DNA from: Exobasidium rhododendri
Lineage: Eukaryota; Basidiomycota; Exobasidiomycetes; Exobasidiales; Exobasidiaceae
Length of the DNA: 64,000 nt
Assembly: GCA_026210745.1 (NCBI GenBank)
Contig: CP110632.1
Span: forward strand, 744,001-808,000
Direction: 5' to 3'
The notes beneath the pieces are model-generated. The model was not told the origin of the DNA. It did no database searches and was given only the letters and a program-made list of their open reading frames with translations. Shown here one piece after another: positions 50,589 to 61,609 of this stretch (positions within the stretch are counted from its first letter, which is position 1; each line of letters opens with the position of its first letter). The translations under genes were made by a program, and so were the position numbers.

Positions 50589-52723
50589 ATGGCGTCGTAC
50601 CTCAAGTCCAGTCGAGACTTTCTTTACAATCGACGGAAGCCTTTCATCGTGGTGGGAGGGATTGTAGGAGGTGTCTACATGGTCGCCAAATATGCCGTTA
50701 ACAAGTTGACCGAAGTACAGACACGCATGGTCGAGGAGAGGCGTGATCGAGACAAGTGAGTCAGAGGGGTGGTAGCCTAGAAGATTGCTGAACGGTGCGG
50801 AGGCTGATCTACCATCTGCAATCCCCTTCCTTCTTCTACTTCTTCATTCTCAGTCTGAGGAGGAGATTTACGCAGAACCAGGAAGATTGCAATTTCACCA
50901 TCCTGGCGCTCCTGCCTACCCTCGGCGATCAACTTTTCTCCCACATGGACGTCGAGGGTCTGACCGCCAAGCTACAGAAGGGAAGACAGTCACCAGCTGG
51001 GCACCGTTCGGCCACTCCTGCGATCGTAAAGGAAGACGTGCCTGCTTTCAATGGCGACAACGCAAAAGGTTCCGAGAATTATCACACTGAGCAGGTGAAG
51101 GAGTCAGAGAGCGCTCAAGTAGCCATGGAGGAGATATGGAACAAGCTGGGATCTACGAATGGCGCACATCACGAGGCAGCCAATAGTGTTGCTGATGGTG
51201 AGGAGATAGAAGCGCCAAGGGAAAACGGGCAGAGGGAGGAAATGATGGCTCAGCACGCAGAGGAGACTACACCTGCCATCAGCAATGCGGATGGAGGCTC
51301 GCCACATACTCCGGAGGCAAATTCGTCGACGACTCAAGCACTAGACTCCTTCTCTCAACCTGTGCCATTGCCGATACGGCCCGATGCCAGACTGACACCT
51401 TCAGCATCGCCTACGCAGACGCCAGATGCTCGAGAGGAGCCAGTGTCGGAACTGGTAGAGACACACGACGAGGCGAAATCAGCACTGCCATCATCGCATC
51501 CAGCGCAGAGCAACGGCCACTCGATAGCAGACACCCTCGACAATCACACTGCATCGCTTGATCAGCCACCGGTCAAAGTAGGACCATCGGCGGAAGAGGT
51601 GCTCGCGGAGAAGAGGGAGAAGCTTGCGCTCTGGAACGAGCTCAAGATCACTGCCTTCTCCAGGACCCTGACTACGCTATACTCTCTCGTGCTGCTCTCC
51701 TTGCAAACGCACGTCCAGCTCAACCTACTAGGACGATACGCCTACCTGTCTTCCGTAGCTTCGTTGACTGCGCCTGACTCCTCTTCTGCTCATCGGATCC
51801 GCCTCGAGCGCAACGATGGGCAGCATCAGATCTTTGACGACGACGATGACATTGACGTCTTGAGGCACGAATCGGAGGAAGATAGCAGCAGCAGCAACAA
51901 GGGAGTCGATGTACAGACAGAGCGACTGTATCTCACCTTTAGTTGGTGGTTCCTGCACCAAGGGTGGAAAGAACTAGCAGACAGCGTCAAGGAGGCAGTC
52001 GAAGACGTCTTTGGAGACCTTGCTCTGAAGACCCAATTGACTCATCAAGACTTTCTCCTACTCCTGAACAAGGTGCGAAGGCGTGTCGAATGTGAAGCGA
52101 GAGAGGATGGAGCAGCAAGCAGCATGATGGATGTAAAGAGCGAATGGAGCGAAGCGACAACGACGGCGACTACCACTCCTTTGAGGCGGACTGGAAAGAG
52201 GAAGACCTTCTTATCCATCCTATTCCCACCATCTACGCAAGAAGTGAGTGTCTTGGAAAGCGCGGGCGCTATCTCACACGACCCCACCATCAAGAGTGTC
52301 GCAGATCTGTCACCGACACTTGTGACGCTATTGGACGAGACGAAGGATATCCTAGAGTCGAAGGACTTCGCTCGTGTCTTACGACTGAGTCTGAACAGCG
52401 TCTTCACTGTCTTTGAGGAGACGCTGCGCCCGACATTTGGAGTGGAACCAGCGCAGTCAACGGCGGCAAAGACGTCTGCCACGGAGGTAGATCAGATACT
52501 GCTAGGAGGAGCAGGTCTGAAACAGCACAGTACTGGCAGATTTCAAGAATTGACAGATGATGGCCATGCCGGTGTTCGTGTTCGACTGGCCAGCTTATTC
52601 CCTGCGGTAGCGAGGCAGAGCTCAGCAGCGATCAACAGCGTGCCCAACGAATACGTCGAAGCGCTCAACGACATCAAGGAGCTGAAAGCCCTTTCTGCTA
52701 TAATCTACTCATCCTGGTCTTGA
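50589..52723 (+). CDS. PEX3: Peroxisomal biogenesis factor Pex3
   Basis: Exons 50589-50755 and 50854-52723 give 678 residues, much longer than typical Pex3 (about 370-550). The N-terminus shows the basic segment YNRRKPF before a single membrane helix (IVVGGIVGGVYMVAKYAV). RRRFTQNQEDCNFTILALLP follows, the family signature that is rebuilt across the 98-bp intron. A roughly 200-residue disordered acidic insertion (about 85-290) interrupts the cytosolic domain. The core then resumes with LWNELKITAFSRTLTTLYSL and QTHVQLNLLGRYAYL, with a second acidic insert (IFDDDDDIDVL) before LYLTFSWWFLHQGWKEL. Pex3 anchors Pex19 and drives insertion of peroxisomal membrane proteins. The insertions are the unusual part; the core is intact. 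Confidence 0.93.
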
Positions 52724-53451
52724 TGTCGAATCGCTATAGTCTTCATTGGAAGGGACATAGGCGCAAAGATTGAATCAAGGCAAAAGTTCCGATCTGGGGG
52801 ACCGTGGGGGAACTCAGACTGTGTACAGCCGGAAGACCCAATACAATTGGTCTTTTCCCTGCTGTCTGATACTTGGCCTTGGGCGTAGCAGCCGTGTGTA
52901 TACCTCAGCAGTGTCACATCAGGAAATGCAATCATCTTCGTTGAGCCAAGTTCACACTGCGGCGAACATCTGACGCTGACGATCTGAATAGGATTCAGAT
53001 TGACAGACTGACTTAGTAAGTGCCGCCAAAAAATCGCGTCGGATCTTATGATCTTGAGCCCCGTGGCGCGTCTTATTTGTCCGAATCTGACATGGTGATT
53101 CTGTGAGGAAGGTGTCCTCAAGTCTGGGAATGGAGTCACATGCTACCTACGATCAGTGCCTCAAATCCATGCATTGTTATGGGAGTCTTCCGATGGCTCG
53201 TTATGAACAAAGATGCGGATCTATAATATCAGAATGAATGGCGTGTGATCTTGCATCCGGATGCAAATAATGAGCGTACACTACAGCCAGACCAATTTTA
53301 CGACTTTGATCCCCCAAAGTGCAGCCAGATAAAGCGGGCTCCTTGGCACTACTCTGACAATACCCCGAAATCACATCTATCGCCATCTATTCCCTCCATC
53401 CTCACCATTGCTTTCCTCTTCCTTTCGCATCGCCCTTGTAATCATTTATTG
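52724..53451. other. Intergenic, F-box copy B promoter
   Basis: 728 bp with no gene. The last 120 bp are similar to the upstream region of F-box copy A; the rest shows no recognisable element. Confidence 0.5.
53328..53388 (+). promoter_or_regulatory. Promoter block shared with F-box copy A
   Basis: ATAAAGCGGGCTCCTTGGCA followed by CAATACCCC and ATCTATCG, in the same order and spacing as upstream of copy A, about 65-125 bp before the start codon. Confidence 0.5.
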
Positions 53452-55407
53452 ATGCTTTCGGCTTCTCACTCTGCTCTACCGGCTTCTTTATGCAAGATCC
53501 GCGAGCCTTCTACCTTTCTAAATCTACCGACAGAGGTCTTAGAGTGAGTGTTTTAGGGAAGAACCCTCTTTGCGCATGGTATTAATACTGAAGCAGTGTC
53601 AAACAGACTTGTCGTGCGTCGTTACAGACCCACACGAAAAGAATATTGTGGAAAGGAACAGCCATGGAAGCAGGGCGTCAAGACGTCTACTCTAGTCAGT
53701 CTGAGCCAAGTCTGTAGTCGACTGCGACGCTTGACACTTCCTCTTATCTGGGAGAGTGTGTGCGTCAAGACAATGAACGATTGGGGTCTTCTCTGGAAGA
53801 TGATGCAGATCGATTCTCACAAGGGCAGTCTCATCCAGCTTTTCGCGAACTACTGGGCTCTGGGAGCGCTGCCGCTGTTTGCAATGGACAACCTCGAAGA
53901 AGCGGGAAAGTCTCTGCTATGGTATGCTTTTGCGGACAGAACAAAGGAGGAAAATCTTTATGCTACCTACGACGACGGCGATAACGCTAAAGTCTATGCA
54001 GAGGTTGGCAGTGGTCCAGACCGCGATGGGTGAGTGCCTCCTCCGGTCTTTCGATAGCCAGAATCTGTAGACTAATGCAAACCAAGGATATCACAGACCG
54101 GATGCAATCATCACCTGCCCGGAAGACTTTCTGCAAGCCTGCGACGAAGTGTCTGCTTGCTGGACCAGAAGGCTCCATACGATTTACTGGGATGCTGGTA
54201 CGTCTCTTCCTGATTCTACACTCTTGAATATCCGACGAATACAGGAGGAGGATAGTGATTGTAGCGTCGAGTATCCTGGCCTCGAGCATCTCTGGATCGA
54301 TTTCTTCGAAGAGAGCAGATACCACCGAGTGCGGGCCAAGGCCGTCTTTCGTAAGTCGTCCTTGAACACGATCGCCTCTGCTAGACTGATGCTTACTCCT
54401 CTTCCTGCCTCTTCTTCTTCTTTCATATTGCAGAAGGGCGGATCCATTTGCTAGGGGCAAAGACGCTCGGCCAATTGAAGTTCTTCTCCCTAGCTGCCCC
54501 GTTTTGGCCGATCATCGACGTCACCTACTCCACAGAAGCCGGTCCTGACAAGAGAATCACCAACGTCAAAGCAGCGATCGTGCCGCCCGCCATCCCGTTG
54601 GAGTCCTATCCCGAAGAATCTGGTCCAGGCCGACTATTGCAGACTCTGCGCCCCATCCGACCAGAAGTATACTTTGGCTCGTCCAAAGCCCCCTTTCATT
54701 GCAAGGAGCTGCTCCCATGCTGGGCTCGCCTCAAATGCATCCACCTCTTCGGACTGGTGACAATGATCAACGATGTCACGTACAGCAACTACAGCCGTCC
54801 CAATCGTGACAAGCGTGATGTGATGTTGGGATATCGCACCGGCAAATACACCGTCAAGGACGCTGAAGGAAATCGCAACGAAGCGACCCCTTACTACAAG
54901 AGCTCTTCCAACCTCACTCGTGCAGCCATACAGCTGAGACCATTCCTGGAGAGACTCTATCAAGCGAAGCGCACGGAGGGACCACTTACGGGAGAAGATA
55001 TCATGACGTATGCTAATTCCGATTATGAGGACTGTCTCCCTCCTATGAAGCTTGAATGGTCGGAAGACTTTGCATACAAGATGGAGGAGCTTTTCTACAT
55101 GGACGCTTTCAGATACCAGTCTGCCGATGACCTGAATGCGACGTACAAGAAATGGCTGCGAGATCCCGACCTGGCGCACAGAGTCGCGCAGTCCTTCAAT
55201 GAAGGTCGTGCTAGCAACAACATATACCCGACCAAGCTTGCGTTCGAAGCCAACTATTCCCCCTTTACACCTCCAGCGTTGTACCTCGATTACGATCGCT
55301 TCTTCAATAGTACCGTCGCTTGGTGCAACTCCAACTTCAACACGGCCAATCGCAGATCCAAGCAGAAAAGATGGACTATGGCATGCTATGACTTCGAGTG
55401 GCGTTGA
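53452..55407 (+). CDS. F-box protein, inverted duplicate copy B
   Basis: Exons 53452-53543, 53628-54029, 54097-54350 and 54434-55407 give 573 residues with exon lengths identical to those of copy A. The F-box reads FLNLPTEVLE, then after the intron TLVSLSQVCSRLRRLTLPLIWESV. It should bind Skp1 and act as a substrate receptor in an SCF ligase. Bases 53602-54183, covering the end of intron 1, exon 2, intron 2 and the start of exon 3, match copy A perfectly by eye. The first 170 residues of the last exon differ only by synonymous changes. About 20 amino-acid changes gather in the last 150 residues (for example EGRASNNIYP against EGREKDGVYP). Frame and splice sites are intact. The substrate is unknown. 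Confidence 0.82.
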
Positions 55408-55781
55408 ACTTCCTTTAACTTGGCTCCAATTGCTTCATACTTCCCATTACCATCTAAAATTATATAGAGCTGACACATGTGTTACTGTCTTGTAGCATTC
55501 AAGCTTCTCACTCCATCACTTCGCTTGCACCTATGATATGATTCGAGTTGCCTTCCGACTACTACAGTACACTGTGCTTCGATCATTATCGATCTTGGCT
55601 CTCGTGTCAGGAGCAGAGGCCACGCGATGAACGCGTTGCACCAAGGAACTCGTTCACAGACGCACTTTGAAAGTGCATCAAAATGGTTGTAAGGTGGTGC
55701 GCGGCCCTTTCCTTAGCTGAACGTATTCCATCTTCTGAATCCACTCACTGTCGATATCTGATCCACTCACTATCGACGAGC
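55408..55781. other. Intergenic, F-box B 3' flank and SEM1 promoter
   Basis: 374 bp. The first 200-250 bp resemble the 3' flank of F-box copy A (shared TGTAGCATTCAAGCTTCTC at about 55491), marking the far end of the duplicated unit. Confidence 0.55.
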
Positions 55782-56318
55782 ATGTCTGCGCAAAAGCCCA
55801 ACGATGCAAAAAGCACAGCTACAACGACTCCCGCACATCCTGGTCAGCAACAAGGCAGCTCCAGCAAAGAGATTCCAAGTTTAGGTGCGCTAGATGAAGA
55901 CGATGAATTTGAAGAATTCGAAGCTCAAGGTGAGAGAAGGAGCGAGTGACGAGCACACGTAGGTGACTTTTTCTGCAATAAAGAAGGCTAATACTCCCTC
56001 GCATGGACGGAATCATTCACAGATTGGGACGACTCAGAGACATCGTTGACACACATTAGCAACGACAAGGGTGGAGCGACCGGCCTGAGCATCAGTGGAG
56101 AGCGAGGAGGCACTTCGGGTGGAGATCATCACTGGGAGGACAATTGGGATGATGACGATGTCGAGGACGACTTTAGCAAAGCGCTCAGGTGAGTGAGGAT
56201 CAGGGGCACGATGGAGGGAAAGAGCGAGTAAGCTAAATTTCTCTTCTACTGTACCACATGATAAAGAGCCGAGCTCGAAAAGCAATCGAGCAGTGCGACC
56301 CAGCCAATGGTCTCATAG
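55782..56318 (+). CDS. SEM1: Sem1/DSS1, proteasome lid and BRCA2-type adaptor
   Basis: Exons 55782-55929, 56023-56188 and 56267-56318 give 121 residues. The acidic aromatic motifs that define the family are present in order: DEDDEFEEFEAQDWDD, then HHWEDNWDDDDVEDDFSK, then the C-terminal helix LRAELEK. DSS1 is a small disordered acidic protein of the 19S proteasome lid and of other complexes (TREX-2, BRCA2 in animals and Ustilago). Usual length is 70-90 residues. Here a Ser/Pro-rich N-terminal extension of about 33 residues and a Gly-rich insertion of about 25 residues between the two acidic motifs account for the difference. The last acceptor is AAG rather than CAG, chosen because it restores the conserved helix. 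Confidence 0.92.
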
Positions 56319-56382
56319 ACATCTCTCCAAGCTGTAATATTAATAAGAATACATTCTGGTACAAATTCACTGAATAGGTTGA

Positions 56383-58035
56383 CTAGGACAAGAACAAGCG
56401 AATTGCTCCATCGATAGTGTGATGGCCGTCTTCTTCTTCGGTAGACCAATGCCTAGCACCACTAGCAGCAGCAAAGAGGGGAAAGAAGGGATGCATCGCA
56501 GCGCATGCCACAGCATCTTTGGCCACCTTGAATTGAAACGTGGATGGGCGAGTAGTGTCCTCACCGTTGCGCAGGATCTTTCCAAAGAAGGTCTCTTCGT
56601 CAGCCTCTTCGTCAGCCTCTTCGTCAGCCTCTTCGTCAGCATGCCCGGTTGCAGCAGGCACGGCTATATGCCAGATTCGAGCGTATCCCTCGCCATCTCC
56701 TGCGATCAGGTAGCGGCCAGCCCAATCGATGTGGAAGCCGATTCGTTGCTGCGTCTCTTCCTTGTCCCTGACTGACCTTGGAAACGTGGCAATAAGCGCA
56801 ACGTCGTCGGGCGGGCGGAGAAAGGATAGTCGAGAGCCAACGTACTGCAGATCATAAGCTCGTATTTCGATGCTTCTTCGGGAAGTGACAAAGAGAATGT
56901 GAGGCGCTGCAGGGTGGAATGTGAGCTGCAATGTAGATCATGTCAGGTGCGATAGTCAACATCCTAAGGACTCGAATGCTCCACTACTCACTTGCGTCAC
57001 CCCTGCACTACCTTCACTCCATCCCATCAAGCATCGCTCTTCCGCTGACTGGTTGCCTTCGCCCGTCTGATAGATGCCGACCGATCCTGCAAACGTACCT
57101 ACAGCTAATAATTCCTGTGAGGTGCCTGCAAAGTGATCCTCCACCACGCAAAGGCAGGAGATCTGGCCTTTCTGACCAGCAGCTTGATGACCTCGGGAGA
57201 CGGCCTTTCTCCTAGGCGTCAGCTTGAGACTTCTGTGGGTGTTGTTGCCTGGTTTGCTAAGCTCAAAGATGCTAATTTCACCTTCTTGTGCGCAATACAA
57301 TCTGGAGGAGGAGGAGGAGGAGGAGGAGGGGGGGGAGGGATGTCAGTCAAGCAGTACTGCCCGTCGTTCGAGAGGATACTCACATTGTCCCATCAAGACT
57401 GAACGCCATAGCTTGAGGTCCGATGAAGCGCTCGACATGATTGATGATGCCATAACTCGCTCGAGTCTGTCGCCGTCGAAGGGTCGTGTGAGCGCCAGAT
57501 GAAAAAGGAACACAAAAGCAACACAACCCACACTCACAGTGCCCTGGTATGCGTCAATGAGACGGGTTGGCACATCTCTTGCGCTCATGACGAAGCACCA
57601 AGATGCGGGATCGCTGTACTGTGCAAAGGGATACCACTCCATTGCAAGCAGCGTAGTCGGCGCTCGGATGGACAACACCTTGACCAGCTCATGAGAGGAC
57701 GCACGACCGTCGAGTTTGAAGACGTCGACATGGTGGTCGTCACTTTGTGCAAGGAGATGAGTACCATCAGGAGACCTGAGAGTGAGCCAGATACATCAGC
57801 AAGCTGTCCACCCCTATTACATCGGGCTCCTACAAAATCCGCACCAAACAATTCTCCTCCAGAAGATCCGATCTGGATGGCTCGACGAACCACACTTGCG
57901 GAGAATCGAAGTACCTTGCAGCGAATAGATCTCACTGGTCTTGCTAAAGTCGTATGCTGGCGGCTGGAGCCAGTCTACTGGTGCTGCAATCTCCTCACCA
58001 CCACGACTAGCGACCTGCACCTCCTCCTCCGGCAT
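56383..58035 (-). CDS. WRAP53/TCAB1-like WD-repeat protein
   Basis: Five minus-strand exons: tentatively 57896-58035 (or to 57821), then 57538-57775, 57384-57466, 56992-57301 and 56383-56925, giving about 437 residues (462 with the longer exon 1). Recognition comes from SPDGTHLLAQSDD, the segment DPASWCFVMSARDVPTRLID and AYQGT plus TRASYGIINHVE across an intron. These parallel the human TCAB1 region containing RENPIHIWDAFTGELRAS. Later come GTILYCAQEGEISIFELSKPG, QISCLCVVEDHFAGTS, TFHPAAPHILFVTSRRS and DWAGRYLIAGDGEG. WRAP53 escorts scaRNAs and telomerase RNA in animals; fungal relatives are little studied. A 12-bp unit repeated four times inserts DEEADEEADEEADEE in the last exon. It converges with SEM1 across 64 bp. 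Confidence 0.75.
56593..56640. repeat. 12-bp tandem repeat inside the WRAP53-like gene
   Basis: CTCTTCGTCAGC is repeated four times perfectly. On the minus strand it encodes a run of Ala-Asp-Glu-Glu units without shifting the frame. Confidence 0.95.
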
Positions 58036-58667
58036 TGTCTGTGCAGAATCAGACTGAAAAGATCGGCGTGGGGGAGACGAGGGGGGGGCGTCCCTCCAAT
58101 CTTATGAGGTGAGGGATGCAAGGCCGCGCGCTTTTCCCACCTTCGCGCGTTGTGCCATGAGCAACAGATTCGTGCGCTTTCCCCCTGCCACTGTGGAGAG
58201 TGACGTTGTCCAACCTACAGCAGTCGACACTGGAATGCAGCGAAGTAAGACGATATCAGCATGTGGTAAGATCAGTCTGCTATGACATCGCAAGCAGGCG
58301 CGGTCCGACCAACCTAGAGCTCAATCTAATTATAGGCTTCTCAGTAGGCCAGTCGATCTTATGCCAGAGACGTGGTGATGAGATGCTCGAGAGGTCATGG
58401 CCTTGGCGTTGATGTCATTCTTGTGGACAGGGGGTGTTCCTGACCTCGTCACGATCTGCACCTCCTCCTTCCGTCTGCTATGATGGGGGTGAAGGCTGCT
58501 CTCAGCTCATTGGCTGTAATCTTTAGAGCAAGAAGCATATTCCAAAACAGCCCTTCTCTCGTTTCTAACCCAGCTCTCGAACGTTTTCTTAAGTGACGGC
58601 TGCCGTCATTGCTGTGCAAGCCGGTTAGATCATCGCTTGACTTCTACTCCCTGCTTCTACTCTCATC
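58036..58667. other. Divergent promoter region
   Basis: About 630 bp between the WRAP53-like gene and the next orphan. No gene seen. A long G run lies near 58081-58088. Confidence 0.5.
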
Positions 58668-61609
58668 ATGTCCATCACTTGTGAGTTCTCAGAGAGTAGG
58701 GACCAGAGTTTAGATGCAGCTCACATCTGCCACTTTTCCCTCCGCGCCATATATCCAGGTCCTCTACTTTGTCTCCATTCCCTGCTTGGAGAGAAGAGAG
58801 CGGGTTGCCTCGCTTCATCAGATAGGAAAGAGATTGAGCACCATACGCCTTCCACTACTCCGTCTCTGAAGTTCCTTTATAGTAATTCTCGAGACATCGC
58901 CGTTTCGCAAAGGAGTCTCCACGTTGCTGGTGATGGCTTTGAAGCGGTCAATGGCTACGACTATCCACTTTTTTCTCACTATCCCGCAGCCAGTCGCTCC
59001 AACAGGAGGGTCAAGAGTGTTGCCTATACAAGTCATCATTGGACTTCAGGTACTATCGAGGGCGACCGAGTCACCAGCACACCTGGCTTGATCAGTAGAG
59101 CGGCGAACATGCTGAGTCCTAAACCTAGGTTGCAAGTGCTGAACCATCGACGAGGCCGAAGCATTGATAGTAGTAGCGACTACAGCTCATACCGTCAGTG
59201 CGATAATGCTCCTCATACAGAGCAGCAAGAGAGAGATTCTCTGACAAGCGGACCAAGCTTGGAAGTGCAGGACATCAGTCAGACGAGTGTGATTCCTGGC
59301 CTCGCTGAGCCAGGATTCCAATGTCGAAGGTCCAAGACTATGCAGGGTAGGAGGGGCTTTGAAACCATCTACGAAGTGGAGCCATCAAGGGGTCCATCAC
59401 TGAGTTGCAAGAAAGAGTACTACCCCGATAAGTGAGGAAGGCTCGGAATAGGGATCTGAGACATGACCAAGGTGTGCTGACGCTCTCGCCTCTTTCTTAC
59501 ATCTCAAGCAAATACAATGGTGAAACAACACCTCGTGATCGAAGCGAGATCTGCAGTCCAGATCATGAGTTGCAGCAGCCTAGGAGAAGATTGGGATCGT
59601 CAATTCAACGCTTGACTCATACTCTCCGAAAGAGAAGAGCAACTATAAGTGGCGCAGAGATGCTTACTGATCGACTTGTTTCGGAGGATGTCTCCCCCTC
59701 TCGTACCCGAGCTGTACTGAGAGTAGAGAAAGGAGTCCAAAGCTATGGAGAGGAAGAGGAAGACGAAGCTGCCGTGGCACCCACGAGTCTGAAAGTCGAA
59801 AGCCATAGCGGCACCTCTATAGGTGGGTCTGGTGAGAGATATGGACCGGCGTTCCGGACGTATACTTCAGTCCCATGGGAAGCCTTGATCGCCGCTCCGC
59901 TCATCGCCTCGACAGGAATTCAGAGGGACAATCACACGCAGGAAGAGAGCGCATTGCGTCCGTCAGAGACCAGCCTTCGTGTCAAGCAGTCAAGATGCCA
60001 GTCGCAAGTGGTGCAGGAGCTCATGTCGCGAGATACCTTTGGCGGTGTGAAGGGTAGGGCTAGTCCAAATTGGGAGAATGTGGACGAATCTTCCATTGAC
60101 TATATCCGTGTTAATGCACCCAATCAAGACCCCTCTGACGGTTCTGATCGCTCTCTGGTGGAGAGATTGAGCTCATCCGATGTCACAGCGGAGGTAGAAG
60201 GGGAGAAAGAAGAGGTGGGCACTGATCTTGTGAACCAATCAACACCGGTTCGCTTCAAGCAGGACGAGTGTACTGCTTCCCAATATCCACCTGATCAAGG
60301 TACTACTGACCACTTCTCTCCGGACCGGCGAATTGTGACCAACGTCAGCAGCTTTGAAAGCTTCTTAAGCAGTGGAGTGGATGAAGATCTCGTCGCACTA
60401 CCCGATGAGACTCTAGATCGGATAATACACACTGAAGAAGCGATAGAAAGGGAGATCATCGCTATCGAGCAAGATGAGGCTGTGGAGGAAAGACAACTCG
60501 ATGCTCCCGTGGACGAGCAACCTCAGTCCGAAGAGAGTGTGCGTGATGACTATTCTTATGCTACTTCCCAACGCGAGCGAGACAGGAGTGACTGGTTGGA
60601 TGCCATCGAAGAAGTCACAGAAGAGCCAACACTTCTATTCACTCAAGGTGACAGTACGTTGGGTACGGAAGACCCCTTCGAGGAGAGCGATCAAGGCGCA
60701 GATGACGACCAAGTGGTAGAGGCAGAATGGCCAACAGGTTTTGAAGTGCCACCTATTCACGGACGAGCTCAAGGTAGAGTTGCCGAGGATTGGGCCAGAT
60801 TGCATGGCATTGCTACGCCTTCCTCCTTGGTTGCTTCCGCTTCGCCCGTCTCACAGCAAGTCTACAAGTGGGCAGACGTATCGGAGGCGACGTCAAGACA
60901 ATCGGAGCTGTCTCTACACTCTCGAATCAAGTCAAAGCATCTCTCGTCACCTGCTTCATGTCGAACGCTCTTGGAAGGCAGACTGAATCTTGATACAAGA
61001 AGGTGGCTCGCAAGCAGAAGAGTGACTTTCGTCACTTCGACTCGCGTGTCTCGCAGGTTATGGAGTGTATACACTCCATGTCTTGCAGCGTGCATCCGAT
61101 CCCTCATAAAAAGCCAAATAGGAGAGACAAGAAGGCTGGATTCTGGTGGTCGAAGGACGTCAGCAAAGAGGTCTGTAGATTCTGCTGAAGCTGGGGAGGT
61201 CTCAGACTGGATCGACGATGATCTGGTTGCACGAGACTCCGCACCAACAACACTTGACTCTATGTCCGTTTCACCAGGCAGGGCGCCGACATTGAGCGGA
61301 GGAGGACATTACTCAGCAACTATCATTCAGGTCGTTGCAGGCAGGCACGTCTCGTGCAGTTTGAGAAAAGAAGAAAGAAGGAGCCATTCAACTTTTAGTG
61401 CAGAGACTCAACGAAAGAGCGCTCGACCTCGCAAAGAGTCAAGGTGGAGGGATTTGAGGATGCTGCAAAAGGCAGTCAGGATTTCAATGCGAAGGCGGCG
61501 TCAGCAGAAAGGCTCTCAATATATCCGCGCTTTTGTGTCCCCGAACCGGCCTGCTCCCATCAGAGATAAGCCCCGTCCACCTGTGAATAGTATTAGCCTG
61601 CAGCCATAA
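58668..61609 (+). CDS. Disordered Ser/Glu-rich orphan protein
   Basis: The frame is continuous in exons 58668-59431 and 59509-61609 (954 residues), joined by a 77-bp intron that rebuilds YYPDNKYNGETT. A further in-frame, stop-free intron of 78 bp at 58681-58758 (GTGAGT..ATCCAG) is likely, leaving a 13-nt first exon and 928 residues. The protein is hydrophilic with alternating acidic and basic blocks: RRRLGSSIQRLTHTLRKRR near 290, a long acidic part (about 510-690) with EEAIEREIIAIEQDEAVEER, and a basic C-terminus rich in Arg, Lys and Ser. No domain or family is recognised. A scaffold or nuclear role is guessed only from composition. The last 250 codons look less protein-like (Arg- and Ser-rich), so a missed intron near 61000-61190 is possible. 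Confidence 0.55.

Noticed and set aside
53596-53627. Exon 2 of the F-box genes starting earlier, at the CAG near 53596 (reading VSNRLVVRR)
   Set aside because: Every donor of exon 1 gives the wrong phase for that acceptor; the GTTACAG acceptor at 53627 restores the frame in both copies.
35974-55407. F-box pair as one locus assembled twice
   Set aside because: The copies differ in intron 1, flanks and C-terminus, and lie next to different genes, so they are real paralogs; only long-read data could exclude a local collapse inside the identical tract.
57301-57336. GGA/G-rich run as a separate repeat gene or regulatory element
   Set aside because: On the coding strand it is the pyrimidine tract before an acceptor of the WRAP53-like gene.
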